Source: an uncultured Mycoplasmatota bacterium | GTDB taxonomy: Bacteria; Bacillota_I; Bacilli_A; RF39; UBA660 | Direction of reading: 5' to 3' | DNA length: 14,036 nucleotides | NCBI GenBank assembly: GCA_947384645.1 | Contig: CANDHX010000014.1 | Location: forward strand, 1-14,036 | Shown here: positions 1 through 6,566 of the stretch, in pieces | Position numbering within the stretch: the stretch's first letter is position 1 | Layout: every line of letters starts with the position of its first letter | Translations under genes and position numbers: made by a program | The notes under the pieces: model-generated | The model's database searches: none | The model's input: only the letters and a program-made list of their open reading frames with translations | Told to the model about the DNA's origin: nothing

Positions 1-442
1 AAGAATTTTTATTAAACTTTTTCGAAAATTTTTTTTGATTTAATTTTTTACATTTTGGACAATTACCATATCCTTTTGTTCTATTCCCTACATATGATTG
101 CCAAGTATGGCCTCTAGAGCATTTCCACCAAACTTTTTTATTAGAATAAATCGATATTTCTTCAATTTTCAACGGTGCATTTTTAGAAGGATGCCATTCT
201 TTTTTTAATTTTTCGTTCGATGCTATACTGTTTTCAAATGTAGTAATTCGATGAGAACAATATGGGCATTTTCTTTTTAAGACAGTTCTATTGGAAAGTC
301 TAGCAATCCATTTATGACCTTTAGAACACTTCCAATGAAAATATTTATTACTAGATTTAGCTATTTCATATGGAGATACTTTATTGGCTTCCCAGTCCCA
401 TTCTTTTAATTGTTCCTTGCATAGTACGGCAAAATTATTTCT
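1..442 (-). pseudogene. 3' fragment: zinc ribbons 6 and 7, no start codon
   Basis: This frame is open from 442 to the window edge. It carries ribbon 6 (KEWDWEANK, HWKCSKGHKW, CPYC) and ribbon 7 (KEWHPSKN, WWKCSRGHTW, CPKC), then a Lys-rich tail typical of a C-terminus. It contains no Met codon, so it has no obvious way to be translated alone. It continues the 406-606 fragment after one missing base at about 438-444: the upstream frame reads ...KKIS and this frame resumes at NNFAVLCKEQ. No stop codon is reached before position 1. Confidence 0.75.
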
Positions 443-606
443 GATATTTTTTTACTAGTACAGTATGGACATTCTTCTGTACTAACGGCATCGCTAATGG
501 CACTTCTCCAGCTATGACCTCTAGAGCATTTCCACCAAACCTTCATATTTGTACGACTAAAAACATCTTGTGGAGTTAATCCTCTATTTTTATCATAATC
601 CCACAT
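406..606 (-). pseudogene. Fragment: zinc ribbon 5
   Basis: Frame of 66 codons with one complete ribbon (MWDYDKNRG, VWWKCSRGHSW, CPYC). Its Met is the normal linker residue before W-D-Y, not an evident start; I see no good ribosome binding site before it. It is in the same frame as the 643-1197 fragment and separated from it only by the TAA at 643-645, where a Tyr codon (TAT/TAC) would restore the linker IS-x-Y-KSLATKNP. Its last eleven or so residues (from EIIL on) do not fit the family and are read in the wrong frame after the 438-444 shift. Confidence 0.7.
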
Positions 607-642
607 TTTTGATAGTTTTGGATTTTTGGTTGCTAAACTCTT

Positions 643-1308
643 TTATATACTTATCCTTCTACCACTACAGTATGGACATCCTCTACCGTGTTTTCTATGT
701 AGTACCGAGTCTTGCCAAGAGTGATTTTTTTGACATCTCCACCAAAATTTTTTACCTGAACCTCTAGAAATTAAAAATGGGGAAATGCCCTGATTTTTTT
801 CATAGTCCCACTCTTTTAACAGTTTTTTAGAATATGAAGCTATGCTGTTTTCTTTAATAAGAGATAAGTACTGTTTACTTATGCTGATAAAATCATTTTT
901 AATGTTTGGCTCTATAGAAGTCGTCATTTTGAATTTTTTTTGTATGTAGTTTATTATTGTATTTATCATTATGTCGACATTTTTATAAGAACTTTCTAAA
1001 TTATAAAATATTACATTATTTTTAATAGAAACGGGAGTTGTTTTATTTATAGTTTCTTTTATTCTTAAAAAGTTTACTTTGTTAGATTTTAATATCTCTT
1101 CTTTTTCTTTGTCCATTTGGATTTTTTTATCTGTATTGTGTCTATATATCCCATCGTATTCAATTGCTAAATTTATTTTTTCGATATATATTTCCACTTC
1201 TTTTGAAAAAATTTTATAGCGATTTTTACAGTTTGGAAAAATTTTTTTTAAATAATAATATATAGCCTGTTCTGGGAATGAGGTTTTTAATTCATTTTTG
1301 CAAAGCGG
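643..1308 (-). pseudogene. Fragment: Vsr/PD-(D/E)XK-like nuclease domain plus zinc ribbon 4
   Basis: The open stretch begins after the TGA at 1309-1311; an ATG-initiated part covers 1197-643. It reads PLCKNELKTSFPEQAIYYYL, later EVEIYIEKINLAIEYDG, then LRIKE. This matches the layout of Vsr-like endonuclease domains often found with zinc-ribbon repeats: an E in FPEQ, an acidic residue in the EIDIYIP-type strand, then IEYDG and a late RIKE. Here the usual Asp of that strand is Glu (E-V-E-I-Y-I), which may weaken metal binding. A roughly 50-residue linker leads to ribbon 4 (KEWDYEKN, FWWRCQKNHSW, CPYC). The fragment ends at TAA 643-645. Nuclease family assignment is by motif recognition only. 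Confidence 0.65.
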
Positions 1309-1369
1309 TCAGCCATTTGGCTTAGGTTTGTCCTATTTACTATAGAGACTTTCCAAGAATGTTCAGCGT

Positions 1370-1927
1370 TTAATTTACATCTCCAATAAACTTTTTCTTG
1401 GCTTCTTGGTAAATAATTTTCAGGACCAAGTACATTTTTTTCATAATCCATTCTTCTACGATGTAAGGAAATTTTACTTTGGGATTATATTCTTTTGTAA
1501 CTCTTTTATGAGAACAATATGGGCACCTATTTGTGTCATTTCTAATTGCATTTGGTTTTCTTGAAAAGCTATGTCCTTTGGGGCATTTCCACCAATACAT
1601 ATCGGTTCCATTTGGATAAACATCCTCTGGCTTTATAGGACAATTTTTTTCATAGTCCCAAAATTTAGTTGATTTCGGTTTAACAATAGCTAGGTTATAT
1701 TCTTTACTCTTTTTAGTATTATTGCAAAATGGACAACCATTTTTTTTAATAATTGTATAAATAGGTTTTTGCCAAGTGTGCCCTTTTTTGCATTTAAAGT
1801 GATATTTTTTAGCTGAACTATATGTGACATCCTCTATTCTTTTTTCATTTTTTTCGTTATCCCATAATTCTATAAGATTGATTTTATTATTTTCTTGGCA
1901 CCATAATAAAAAAGACTTTTTTTCCAT
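1370..1927 (-). pseudogene. 5' fragment: zinc ribbons 1 and 2 and start of ribbon 3
   Basis: ATG at 1925-1927 is preceded by AGGTGA with suitable spacing and by a TATAAT promoter, so this is the genuine 5' end. Ribbon 1 (LWDNEKNEK, FKCKKGHTW, CPFC) and ribbon 2 (FWDYEKNCP, WWKCPKGHSF, CPYC) are intact. Ribbon 3 is cut at EEW near 1448: the frame then gives about 25 unrelated residues to a stop at 1370. The shifted frame restores DYEKNVLGPENYLP, YWRCKLNAEHSW. The fragment might still yield a two-ribbon protein of 185 residues, so expression cannot be excluded. Confidence 0.75.
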
Positions 1928-1966
1928 AAATTCACCTGAAGTGTATTATAACACAAAGTCTTTTTT
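1908..1966. repeat. 12-base perfect inverted repeat around promoter and start codon
   Basis: AAAAAAGACTTT at 1908-1919 and AAAGTCTTTTTT at 1955-1966 are exact reverse complements separated by 35 bases. The interval holds the -10, ribosome binding site and first codons of the zinc-ribbon gene. In a transcript arriving from the gene ending at 1969 this could form a long hairpin ending in a U tract, so it may act as a weak terminator for the rpsB-tsf operon. The arms are mostly A/T, so chance is possible. Confidence 0.5.
1943..1953 (-). promoter_or_regulatory. Extended -10 promoter of the zinc-ribbon gene
   Basis: On the minus strand the sequence GTGTTATAATACAC lies 16-29 bases before the ATG. 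It holds a consensus TATAAT with an extended TG one base upstream (TGTTATAAT). No good -35 is visible 16-18 bases upstream. GTGT and ACAC flank the -10 as a short inverted repeat that could be an operator. Confidence 0.55.
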
Positions 1967-1968
1967 AA

Positions 1969-2532
1969 TTATTTTAATTCTTTAATTTTTATTAAATCAT
2001 TTTTAACAGTATTCTTGTTTTGTTCATCGAAATAGTCAATAGGTGCACCTTTATAATCGGGATCGAATATATCTTCACATCCGAGTTCCTGTAAGATGGT
2101 TCCATTTTTTATTATAAAAATGTAGGGAAGATTTATTTCTTCAAGTCTTGTTTGGATAACTGGTTTATCGTAGTCACCTAAGGGTTCTTCTTTTATGTCG
2201 TTCATCTCTAGATAATAGATTACTTCTATATCTTCTTCTTTAACGATGTCATTTAGAGGTTCAACTAGCACTTGCATCCAAGGATCAGTTGTCTTTCCTA
2301 AAAGCATAATGCCTGTCTTATTAAACAATATATCATTTGCCTCGGAAAGAGTCACATATTTATAGATGTTATCTTTGGAAACATTAGAATAGCTCTTTTT
2401 AAATTTTACGCTATCTTCGATTGTCGGTTTTTTAAAAAAATTAAAGGCATCTTTAATCCCTAATACGAGAAAAACGATGCCTATTATTATTACAAGACAA
2501 TCGATTATTATTCTTATTGTCTTATTGTTCAT
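1969..2532 (-). CDS. Membrane-anchored thioredoxin-fold protein lacking CxxC
   Basis: 187 residues. A hydrophobic segment at residues 8-26 follows a short basic N-terminus and is probably a signal anchor, placing the rest outside the cytoplasm. Residues about 60-150 look like a thioredoxin fold: a strand (GIMLLGK), a strand in the middle (IEVIYYL), then NLPYIFIIKNGTIL, which resembles the cis-Pro strand and following hairpin of thioredoxins. The position of the redox CxxC is TTDPW, with no cysteines; the only Cys residues are 12 (in the membrane segment) and 152. It is therefore unlikely to be a disulfide oxidoreductase and may be a binding or structural protein. The ATG overlaps the last 11 bases of tsf, which suggests translational coupling; no strong ribosome binding site is visible. 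Family assignment is tentative. Confidence 0.55.
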   Translation of the reverse strand: MNNKTIRIIIDCLVIIIGIVFLVLGIKDAFNFFKKPTIEDSVKFKKSYSNVSKDNIYKYVTLSEANDILFNKTGIMLLGKTTDPWMQVLVEPLNDIVKEEDIEVIYYLEMNDIKEEPLGDYDKPVIQTRLEEINLPYIFIIKNGTILQELGCEDIFDPDYKGAPIDYFDEQNKNTVKNDLIKIKELK

Positions 2533-3397
2533 TTAATTGACTCATTACTTCATCGGCAAAGTTGTCACTTCTGTGTTCCATTCCTTCTCCGACTTCGAAT
2601 CTAACCATATCGACTACGGTTCCACCGTTGTTTTTAACATATGTTTTAACATCGATATCGCCATCTTTTATAAACGCTTGGTCTACTAAGCATATCTCTT
2701 TAAAGAATTTTTTAAGTCTTCCAGCAACCATTTTTTCTGCTATTTCAGCAGGTTTGCCTTCTTCCATAGCTTGGTCGATTAGGAATTTTTTCTCTTTTTC
2801 TACTCTTTCAGCAGGAACTTCAGCTTCGCTTAGATATTCTGGTTTCATCGCTGCAGCTTGCATTGCCACGTCTTTTGCCACTTCGTTAGAGGCTCCTTTA
2901 ACAACAGTAAGAACAGCAATTTTTCCTCCCATGTGTAGGTATGAACCGAATTCTTCGTCGTTTTCTTTATTTCTAACTTCTACACGGCGTAGAGAAAGTT
3001 TTTCTCCAATCGTAGCTGTTTTAGCAATTATCAAATCTTCAACTGTTCCATCATTAGTCTTTGCCTTTAGAGCGTCACTTAAGTTATTAACATCTGATTT
3101 AAGAATAGCATTTCCGATTTCATCGACAAGAGATATGAAGTTTTCGTTTTTGCTTACGAAGTCTGTCTCGCTGTTTACTTCGATGACTACTGCTTTGTTG
3201 CCGTCGATAAAGACGTTAGCAAGTCCTTCAGCAGCAATTCTATCGGCTTTTTTAGCAGCTTTGGCAATGCCTTTTTCTCTTAAGAAATCGACAGCAGCTT
3301 CCATGTCTCCATTAGTCTCAGTTAGAGCTTTTTTACAGTCCATCATACCTGCTCCAGTCATACTTCTTAGTTCATTAACCATTTTTGCAGTTACCAT
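2522..3397 (-). CDS. tsf: Elongation factor Ts
   Basis: 291 residues, full length for bacterial EF-Ts, the cytoplasmic factor that exchanges GDP for GTP on EF-Tu. The N-terminal UBA-like domain is at residues 1-50 (KMVNELRSMTGAGMMDCKKA is the classic signature). The core follows with VNSETDFVSKNENF, whose TDFV motif contacts the EF-Tu nucleotide site. The late part, with LVDQAFIKD and VRFEVGEG, is the normal C-terminal core. The ATG at 3395-3397 has AAGGAGG upstream. It follows rpsB after 23 bases, the conserved rpsB-tsf order, and no promoter is evident between them, so it is co-transcribed. Confidence 0.97.
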   Translation of the reverse strand: MVTAKMVNELRSMTGAGMMDCKKALTETNGDMEAAVDFLREKGIAKAAKKADRIAAEGLANVFIDGNKAVVIEVNSETDFVSKNENFISLVDEIGNAILKSDVNNLSDALKAKTNDGTVEDLIIAKTATIGEKLSLRRVEVRNKENDEEFGSYLHMGGKIAVLTVVKGASNEVAKDVAMQAAAMKPEYLSEAEVPAERVEKEKKFLIDQAMEEGKPAEIAEKMVAGRLKKFFKEICLVDQAFIKDGDIDVKTYVKNNGGTVVDMVRFEVGEGMEHRSDNFADEVMSQLNEQ

Positions 3398-3420
3398 AAA
3401 TAATTCCTCCTTTTATTATT

Positions 3421-4335
3421 TTATTTATTCAATGCTTCGATTAATTCATCTTTTTTCATAGCGCTAACGCCAGTTATACCAGCATTTTTAGCTAAATCTC
3501 TTAGTTCGGCGACTGTCTTTTTTGACAAATCTTCCTCGTTATCTTCAACATCTGCCGTTGCAGGTTCTTCTTTGATTTCTTTTACTTCTTTGGTTTCTTT
3601 GTTCTCTTTTGCTTCAGGTTTTTTCTCTTCTTCAGTAATATAGTCTACTAAAGGTAGATTTTTACCTTCGCAAATTGCGTTTGTTAGAACTCCTAAAACT
3701 ACTTTTACAGAGCGAACTGCATCGTCATTAGCTGGCACCACATAGTCGACATCGTCTGGGTCGCAGTTAGTATCTACTAAACCGAATATAGGAATATTTA
3801 GTTTTCTTGCTTCCCTTATAGCATTTATCTCTTTTTTAGGGTCTACTATAATCATCGCATCAGGAAGTTTTTCCATGTCACGAATACCACATAATACACG
3901 ATTTAATTTTTCGTATTCTTTTTTGATACCGATAACTTCTTTTTTAGGTAGAAGTTCGAAAGTTCCGTCAGTTTCCATTTTTTCGATTTCTTCTAATCTT
4001 TTAACTCTTTTTCTGATAGTTCTAAAGTTCGTTAGGGTACCACCAAGCCATCTTTCAGTAACATAAAATGATTCACTTCTAAGTGCTTCTTCTTTTGATA
4101 CTTCGCTAGCTTGTTTTTTTGTTCCAACGAATAAAAATTTTCCTCCGTTTTCACTTATTTTTTTGATTTCTTCGTATGCACTTTCAATACATGCGACAGT
4201 TTTTTCTAAGTCGATAATGTAAATATCGTCTCTTACAGTAAAGATGTACTCCTTCATTTTAGGGTTCCATCTTTTTGTTTGATGTCCAAAATGAACACCT
4301 GCTTCTAAAAGATAACTCATAGAAACAACAGCCAT
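3421..4335 (-). CDS. rpsB: Small ribosomal subunit protein uS2 with Rho_N-like C-terminal extension
   Basis: 304 residues from the ATG at 4333-4335, chosen because AAAGGAGGA sits just upstream; the frame is open to 4386 but that extension lies in the structured leader. Residues 1-225 are S2: LLEAGVHFGHQTKRWNPKM at the start, TERWLGGTLTNFRT, then DAMIIVDPKKE, PIFGLVDTNCDPD and PANDDAVRS. S2 binds the 30S head-platform junction and is needed for docking of S1 where present. The tail is unusual: a charged linker with repeated K-E motifs at about 230-268, then residues 270-304 (LSKKTVAELRDLAKNAGITG...MKKDELIEAL), which match the Rho N-terminal/SAP-like helical fold. That domain binds nucleic acid in Rho; the role here is inferred. 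First gene of the rpsB-tsf operon. Confidence 0.96.
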   Translation of the reverse strand: MAVVSMSYLLEAGVHFGHQTKRWNPKMKEYIFTVRDDIYIIDLEKTVACIESAYEEIKKISENGGKFLFVGTKKQASEVSKEEALRSESFYVTERWLGGTLTNFRTIRKRVKRLEEIEKMETDGTFELLPKKEVIGIKKEYEKLNRVLCGIRDMEKLPDAMIIVDPKKEINAIREARKLNIPIFGLVDTNCDPDDVDYVVPANDDAVRSVKVVLGVLTNAICEGKNLPLVDYITEEEKKPEAKENKETKEVKEIKEEPATADVEDNEEDLSKKTVAELRDLAKNAGITGVSAMKKDELIEALNK

Positions 4336-4450
4336 AATTAGTTCCTCCTTTGTTTTTACTTCCCGATGTTTTAGAAAATTAGACAACCATAGGCTAGATG
4401 GTCACTCGACTAATCAATCCACATCGGTGAATATTTGGCTTAAAAGCCAA
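4336..4450 (-). ncRNA. Structured rpsB 5' leader, candidate autoregulatory element
   Basis: Three nested helices can be drawn in the rpsB leader. P1 pairs CCGATGT (4427-4421) with ACATCGG (4369-4363), P2 pairs GATTAG (4415-4410) with CTAATT (4382-4377, one G-U), and P3 pairs ACCAT (4390-4386 complement) with ATGGT across a 7-base loop. The element ends about 13 bases before the AGGAGG. Ribosomal protein operons are commonly controlled by binding of a product to such a leader, so S2 is the obvious candidate ligand; this is inference. A separate inverted repeat TTGGCT/AGCCAA at 4435-4450 lies at the likely transcription start. Confidence 0.5.
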
Positions 4451-4454
4451 GTAT

Positions 4455-4488
4455 ATGATATCAAAATTTTTACTTTAAAACAAGTACT
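4455..4488 (-). promoter_or_regulatory. Promoter of rpsB-tsf
   Basis: On the minus strand TTGTTT is followed after 17 bases by TATCAT (4455-4460), with an extended TG one base before the -10. The start point is predicted at about 4448, within the short inverted repeat 4435-4450. It lies between the end of the TspO gene and the rpsB leader. Confidence 0.6.
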
Positions 4489-4504
4489 TTGATGCCGATT
4501 TTAA

Positions 4505-4527
4505 TTAAAAAAAAGACTTTTTTGTCG
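4505..4527 (-). terminator. Weak terminator-like sequence after the TspO gene
   Basis: Just after the TspO stop the minus strand reads GAC, six A, GTC and then eight T. The stem is only three G-C/A-T pairs, or alternatively six A-U pairs around GUC, so it would be a poor intrinsic terminator despite the long U tract. Some read-through into rpsB is likely. Confidence 0.35.
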
Positions 4528-4533
4528 TAACTT

Positions 4534-4992
4534 TTATTTATTAAGCAAGTATATGGCTAAGTTTAGATGGCTAGCAAAAATAGTCCACAAGAGATATGGC
4601 AATTGTAATAGTCCGGATGTTTTATACTCTTTGTAAAAAATGTATATCGTTATAGTAACTAAAAAATCCAATACTATTATCCAAAAGAATGAGAACAATC
4701 TCCATTTAAAAACGAAGAAAAATATCGGCCAAAAGACATTTACAAATAATTGTAGATAATATATTATTTTTACTTTTTGGTCGTTTAATCCTTTATTTTT
4801 TAGAATTCCATAAGAAGCTCCCATCAATATATATAGAATAGTCCATACGATAGGAAAAATGATACTTGGTGGTGCATATGGTGGTTTAATGAGATATTTG
4901 TAATCGATCGATTTTGAAATCAGTATGCCAACTATAGTACCCGTTATCAGTGGGAATAAGATACTTTTAATATAAACAGAAATTTTTTTCAT
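4534..4992 (-). CDS. TspO/MBR family tryptophan-rich sensory membrane protein
   Basis: 152 residues with five hydrophobic segments, the usual size and topology of TspO/MBR proteins, which sit in the membrane and bind porphyrins and related ligands. Visible signatures are PPYAPPSIIFPIVWT (residues 37-51, first loop and second helix), YILMGASYGI, QLFVNVFWPIFF in the third helix, and LPYLLWTIFASHLNLAIYLLN in the last helix. The start ATG has a weak AAGAAG upstream. It is a single-gene unit with its own promoter, between the rhomboid terminator and the rpsB promoter. Ligand and physiological role are not predictable from sequence here. Confidence 0.92.
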   Translation of the reverse strand: MKKISVYIKSILFPLITGTIVGILISKSIDYKYLIKPPYAPPSIIFPIVWTILYILMGASYGILKNKGLNDQKVKIIYYLQLFVNVFWPIFFFVFKWRLFSFFWIIVLDFLVTITIYIFYKEYKTSGLLQLPYLLWTIFASHLNLAIYLLNK

Positions 4993-5017
4993 GAAAATTC
5001 TTCTTTATCAGTATTTT

Positions 5018-5046
5018 ATGATAAAGGTTCAATTTACATATGTAAA
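5018..5046 (-). promoter_or_regulatory. Promoter of the TspO gene
   Basis: Minus-strand TTTACA (5041-5046) and TATCAT (5018-5023) are separated by exactly 17 bases, 26 bases before the ATG. TTATCA at 5006-5011 and TGATAA at 5019-5024 form an inverted repeat overlapping the -10, a possible operator. Confidence 0.65.
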
Positions 5047-5080
5047 ATTAATTTAATAAAATTATTTTTAAATGGATATT

Positions 5081-5102
5081 AAAAAAGCTCTTATAAAGAG
5101 CT
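5081..5102 (-). terminator. Intrinsic terminator after the rhomboid gene
   Basis: Minus strand: AGCTCTT, loop TAT, AAGAGCT, followed by TTTTTT. The 7-bp perfect stem with a U tract begins 2 bases after the stop codon of the rhomboid gene. Confidence 0.85.
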
Positions 5103-5104
5103 CG

Positions 5105-6265
5105 CTAAAACTGTGCAAAGAACAGTAAATATACTAAAAATAATGTCAAAATTATTGAACAAATTATACCGTTAATGCTATCCTGTTTTGACGATTTATT
5201 TTTAATTCCAACGGCCATAGTCATAAATAGACCTCCAACAAGGCCGCCAATATGAGCCGCATTATCTATATTTTCAAACATAAATCCTATCATCAAATTC
5301 ATTAGAATTATCGGTACTATCTGAGTTTTTAGTGCATTATCAAGATACAACCTATAATGATATCCAAAATATAAAAGTGAGCCCATCAAACCAAATATAG
5401 CACCACTCGCACCTAGTGACCAAGATAAATTGTTGTGCACAATGCACGATAATAAGGAGCCAATAAGAGCGCTAAATAGATATACAGTTGTAAATTTGGC
5501 TTTTCCTATATAGGACTCGACTTGGGTACCTATTACGTATAAAGCATACATGTTCATCGCCAAGTGGAATATACTTTCATGCATGAAAGCACTCGTTATT
5601 AATCTATATATTTGTCCTGTTAAAACGTAACTCTTATTGAGTGAAAGCATGGTAAATAGGTCATATTTTTTTAAAAAAATGCCGAGCCATGCGAGAATGA
5701 ACATCAATATGTTTAGACCTATTAGAAGGTGAGTTACCCAATTGTTTTTTAATTTAAATACTCTTTCGTATTCCCTATTTTCTTTTTCAGTTTTTACATT
5801 TATGTCATTCGTGACATTGATTATGAATTCTATTCCGTTTGTCGTCTCTAAAAGATTGTTTTTTAGTTCCGGATATAGTTCGTTTAACTGTTTATTCTTT
5901 TTGAGATCTTTGTTTATATCTATATATATAGATTCGATTTTATCTTTGTTTTTTTCTTTAATTTCGACACTCGTTCCGACATCAATTAAGATGTTTAGGG
6001 TTTTGACACTAAAACTTAAAGTCTTCTTTTTTACTTGGCGAACGATGTTTTTAATTTTAAATAAGTCAAAGTCGAATTGTTCGTTGTTATGAACATAATT
6101 ACCATTAATTCTTATTATTCTGTAAGGAGCATCGATGTTTTCTAACCAAATTTCGTTTTTTACTCCTTTAACAACTATGGGTGTATAGTTTTCTACTGTG
6201 ATAAAGTAATGAGCTAATTGCATTAGAATTTGGTCTTTTTTATCGACTTTAGCTTCATTCATCAT
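5105..6265 (-). CDS. Rhomboid family intramembrane serine protease with cytoplasmic N-terminal domain
   Basis: 386 residues. Residues 1-172 are soluble, predicted cytoplasmic, mixed alpha/beta, with no motif I recognise. From residue 176 there are about seven membrane helices. The rhomboid core shows H229, H234 and N238 (HESIFHLAMN), the catalytic serine S287 in GASGAIFG and its partner H338 in AAHIGG, so the Ser-His dyad is intact. It should cleave membrane protein substrates within the bilayer. The layout resembles GluP/YqgP of Bacillus subtilis but it lacks that protein's long C-terminal TPR part and ends after the last helix. Two ATGs lie in tandem; AGAGGT spacing suits the first. It has its own promoter and terminator, so it is a single-gene unit. 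Confidence 0.93.
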   Translation of the reverse strand: MMNEAKVDKKDQILMQLAHYFITVENYTPIVVKGVKNEIWLENIDAPYRIIRINGNYVHNNEQFDFDLFKIKNIVRQVKKKTLSFSVKTLNILIDVGTSVEIKEKNKDKIESIYIDINKDLKKNKQLNELYPELKNNLLETTNGIEFIINVTNDINVKTEKENREYERVFKLKNNWVTHLLIGLNILMFILAWLGIFLKKYDLFTMLSLNKSYVLTGQIYRLITSAFMHESIFHLAMNMYALYVIGTQVESYIGKAKFTTVYLFSALIGSLLSCIVHNNLSWSLGASGAIFGLMGSLLYFGYHYRLYLDNALKTQIVPIILMNLMIGFMFENIDNAAHIGGLVGGLFMTMAVGIKNKSSKQDSINGIICSIILTLFLVYLLFFAQF

Positions 6266-6288
6266 CTAATTACCTCTTTTCACGATAT

Positions 6289-6317
6289 ATTCTATAATAT
6301 TTTTTATTACTTGTAAA
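6289..6317 (-). promoter_or_regulatory. Promoter of the rhomboid gene
   Basis: Minus-strand TTTACA (6312-6317), 17-base spacer, TAGAAT (6289-6294), 23 bases before the first ATG. Confidence 0.65.
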
Positions 6318-6331
6318 GTTAGCCGAAGTTA

Positions 6332-6358
6332 AAAAAAAGAAAAGCATTACTCTTCTTC
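6332..6358 (-). terminator. Probable terminator overlapping the rpmF 3' end
   Basis: GAAGAAGAG in the last codons of rpmF (Glu-Glu-Glu) can pair with CTTTTCTTT (two G-U pairs) across the loop TAATG, which contains the stop codon, followed by further T residues. It would end the thrS-yceD-rpmF transcript. The stem is A/T-rich, so efficiency is uncertain. Confidence 0.5.
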
Positions 6359-6544
6359 TTTTGCATCATTCATTGTAGCGATGACTTCTTTATTTTTATA
6401 GTAACCACACTTTGTACAAACTCTATGTGGTTTTAGAGAAGCACCACAATTTGGACATGTAATCATACCTGGTTCTGTTTTCTTTAAATGGGTACGACGC
6501 ATTCTTTTTTTAGTTTTACTAGTTCTTCTAAATGGAACTGCCAT
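6347..6544 (-). CDS. rpmF: Large ribosomal subunit protein bL32
   Basis: 65 residues with the standard start MAVPFRRTSKTKKRMRR, a basic tail that enters the 50S subunit. The zinc-binding Cys4 form is present: CPNCG (residues 30-34) and CTKCG (43-47), so this is the zinc-dependent version. A short acidic end (AKEEE) follows. AAAGGAGGG lies ahead of the ATG. It lies 22 bases after the YceD gene, the conserved yceD-rpmF pairing. Confidence 0.97.
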   Translation of the reverse strand: MAVPFRRTSKTKKRMRRTHLKKTEPGMITCPNCGASLKPHRVCTKCGYYKNKEVIATMNDAKEEE

Positions 6545-6566
6545 AAATATTCCCTCCTTTTATAAC

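Larger units (their letters stand above)
1..1927 (-). pseudogene. Decayed multi-zinc-ribbon nuclease gene (seven ribbons plus Vsr-like nuclease), runs off the left edge
   Basis: One ancestral gene can be reconstructed from the ATG at 1927 to the window edge (about 640 codons), although no single frame spans it. Ribbons share the pattern EWDYEKN...W-x-C-x-x-G-H-x-W...C-P-x-C, as in the Probable zinc-ribbon (DUF4379-type) family. Ribbons 1-3 lie at about 1870-1300, a nuclease-like domain at about 1300-940, and ribbons 4-7 at about 820-50. Lesions seen: a missing base near 1448 (after EEW), a missing base near 1325-1331, TGA at 1309-1311 in place of a ribbon-3 Cys codon, TAA at 643-645 in a linker, and a missing base near 438-444. 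The frame register moves by the same step at each of the three shifts, so three 1-base deletions suffice. Such proteins are thought to bind and perhaps cut DNA; that role is inferred from domains. The 3' end lies outside the window. Confidence 0.85.

Noticed and set aside
1309..1311. TGA read as selenocysteine or Trp
   Set aside because: Nearby lesions, a normal TGA stop in the YceD gene and TGG for Trp throughout favour a nonsense mutation.
1300..1460. Programmed frameshifting to express the full zinc-ribbon protein
   Set aside because: No slippery heptamer with a downstream structure stands out at these sites, and two nonsense codons would also need to be bypassed.
1..1927. Tandem repeats as a CRISPR or DNA repeat array
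   Set aside because: The repetition is at protein level (zinc ribbons of about 55-60 residues) with diverged DNA; there are no identical direct repeats with spacers.
2562..3461. A 299-codon open frame on the plus strand opposite tsf
   Set aside because: It is antisense to an unmistakable tsf gene, has Ser/Leu-rich low-complexity composition typical of a mirror frame, and has no fitting promoter or ribosome binding site.
4336..4386. A 17-residue N-terminal extension of S2 starting at 4386
   Set aside because: No ribosome binding site there; the AGGAGG before 4335 and the family's normal N-terminus favour 4335. The stretch belongs to the folded leader.
4435..4450. TTGGCT/AGCCAA repeat as an intrinsic terminator
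   Set aside because: No U tract follows, and it lies at the predicted rpsB start point.
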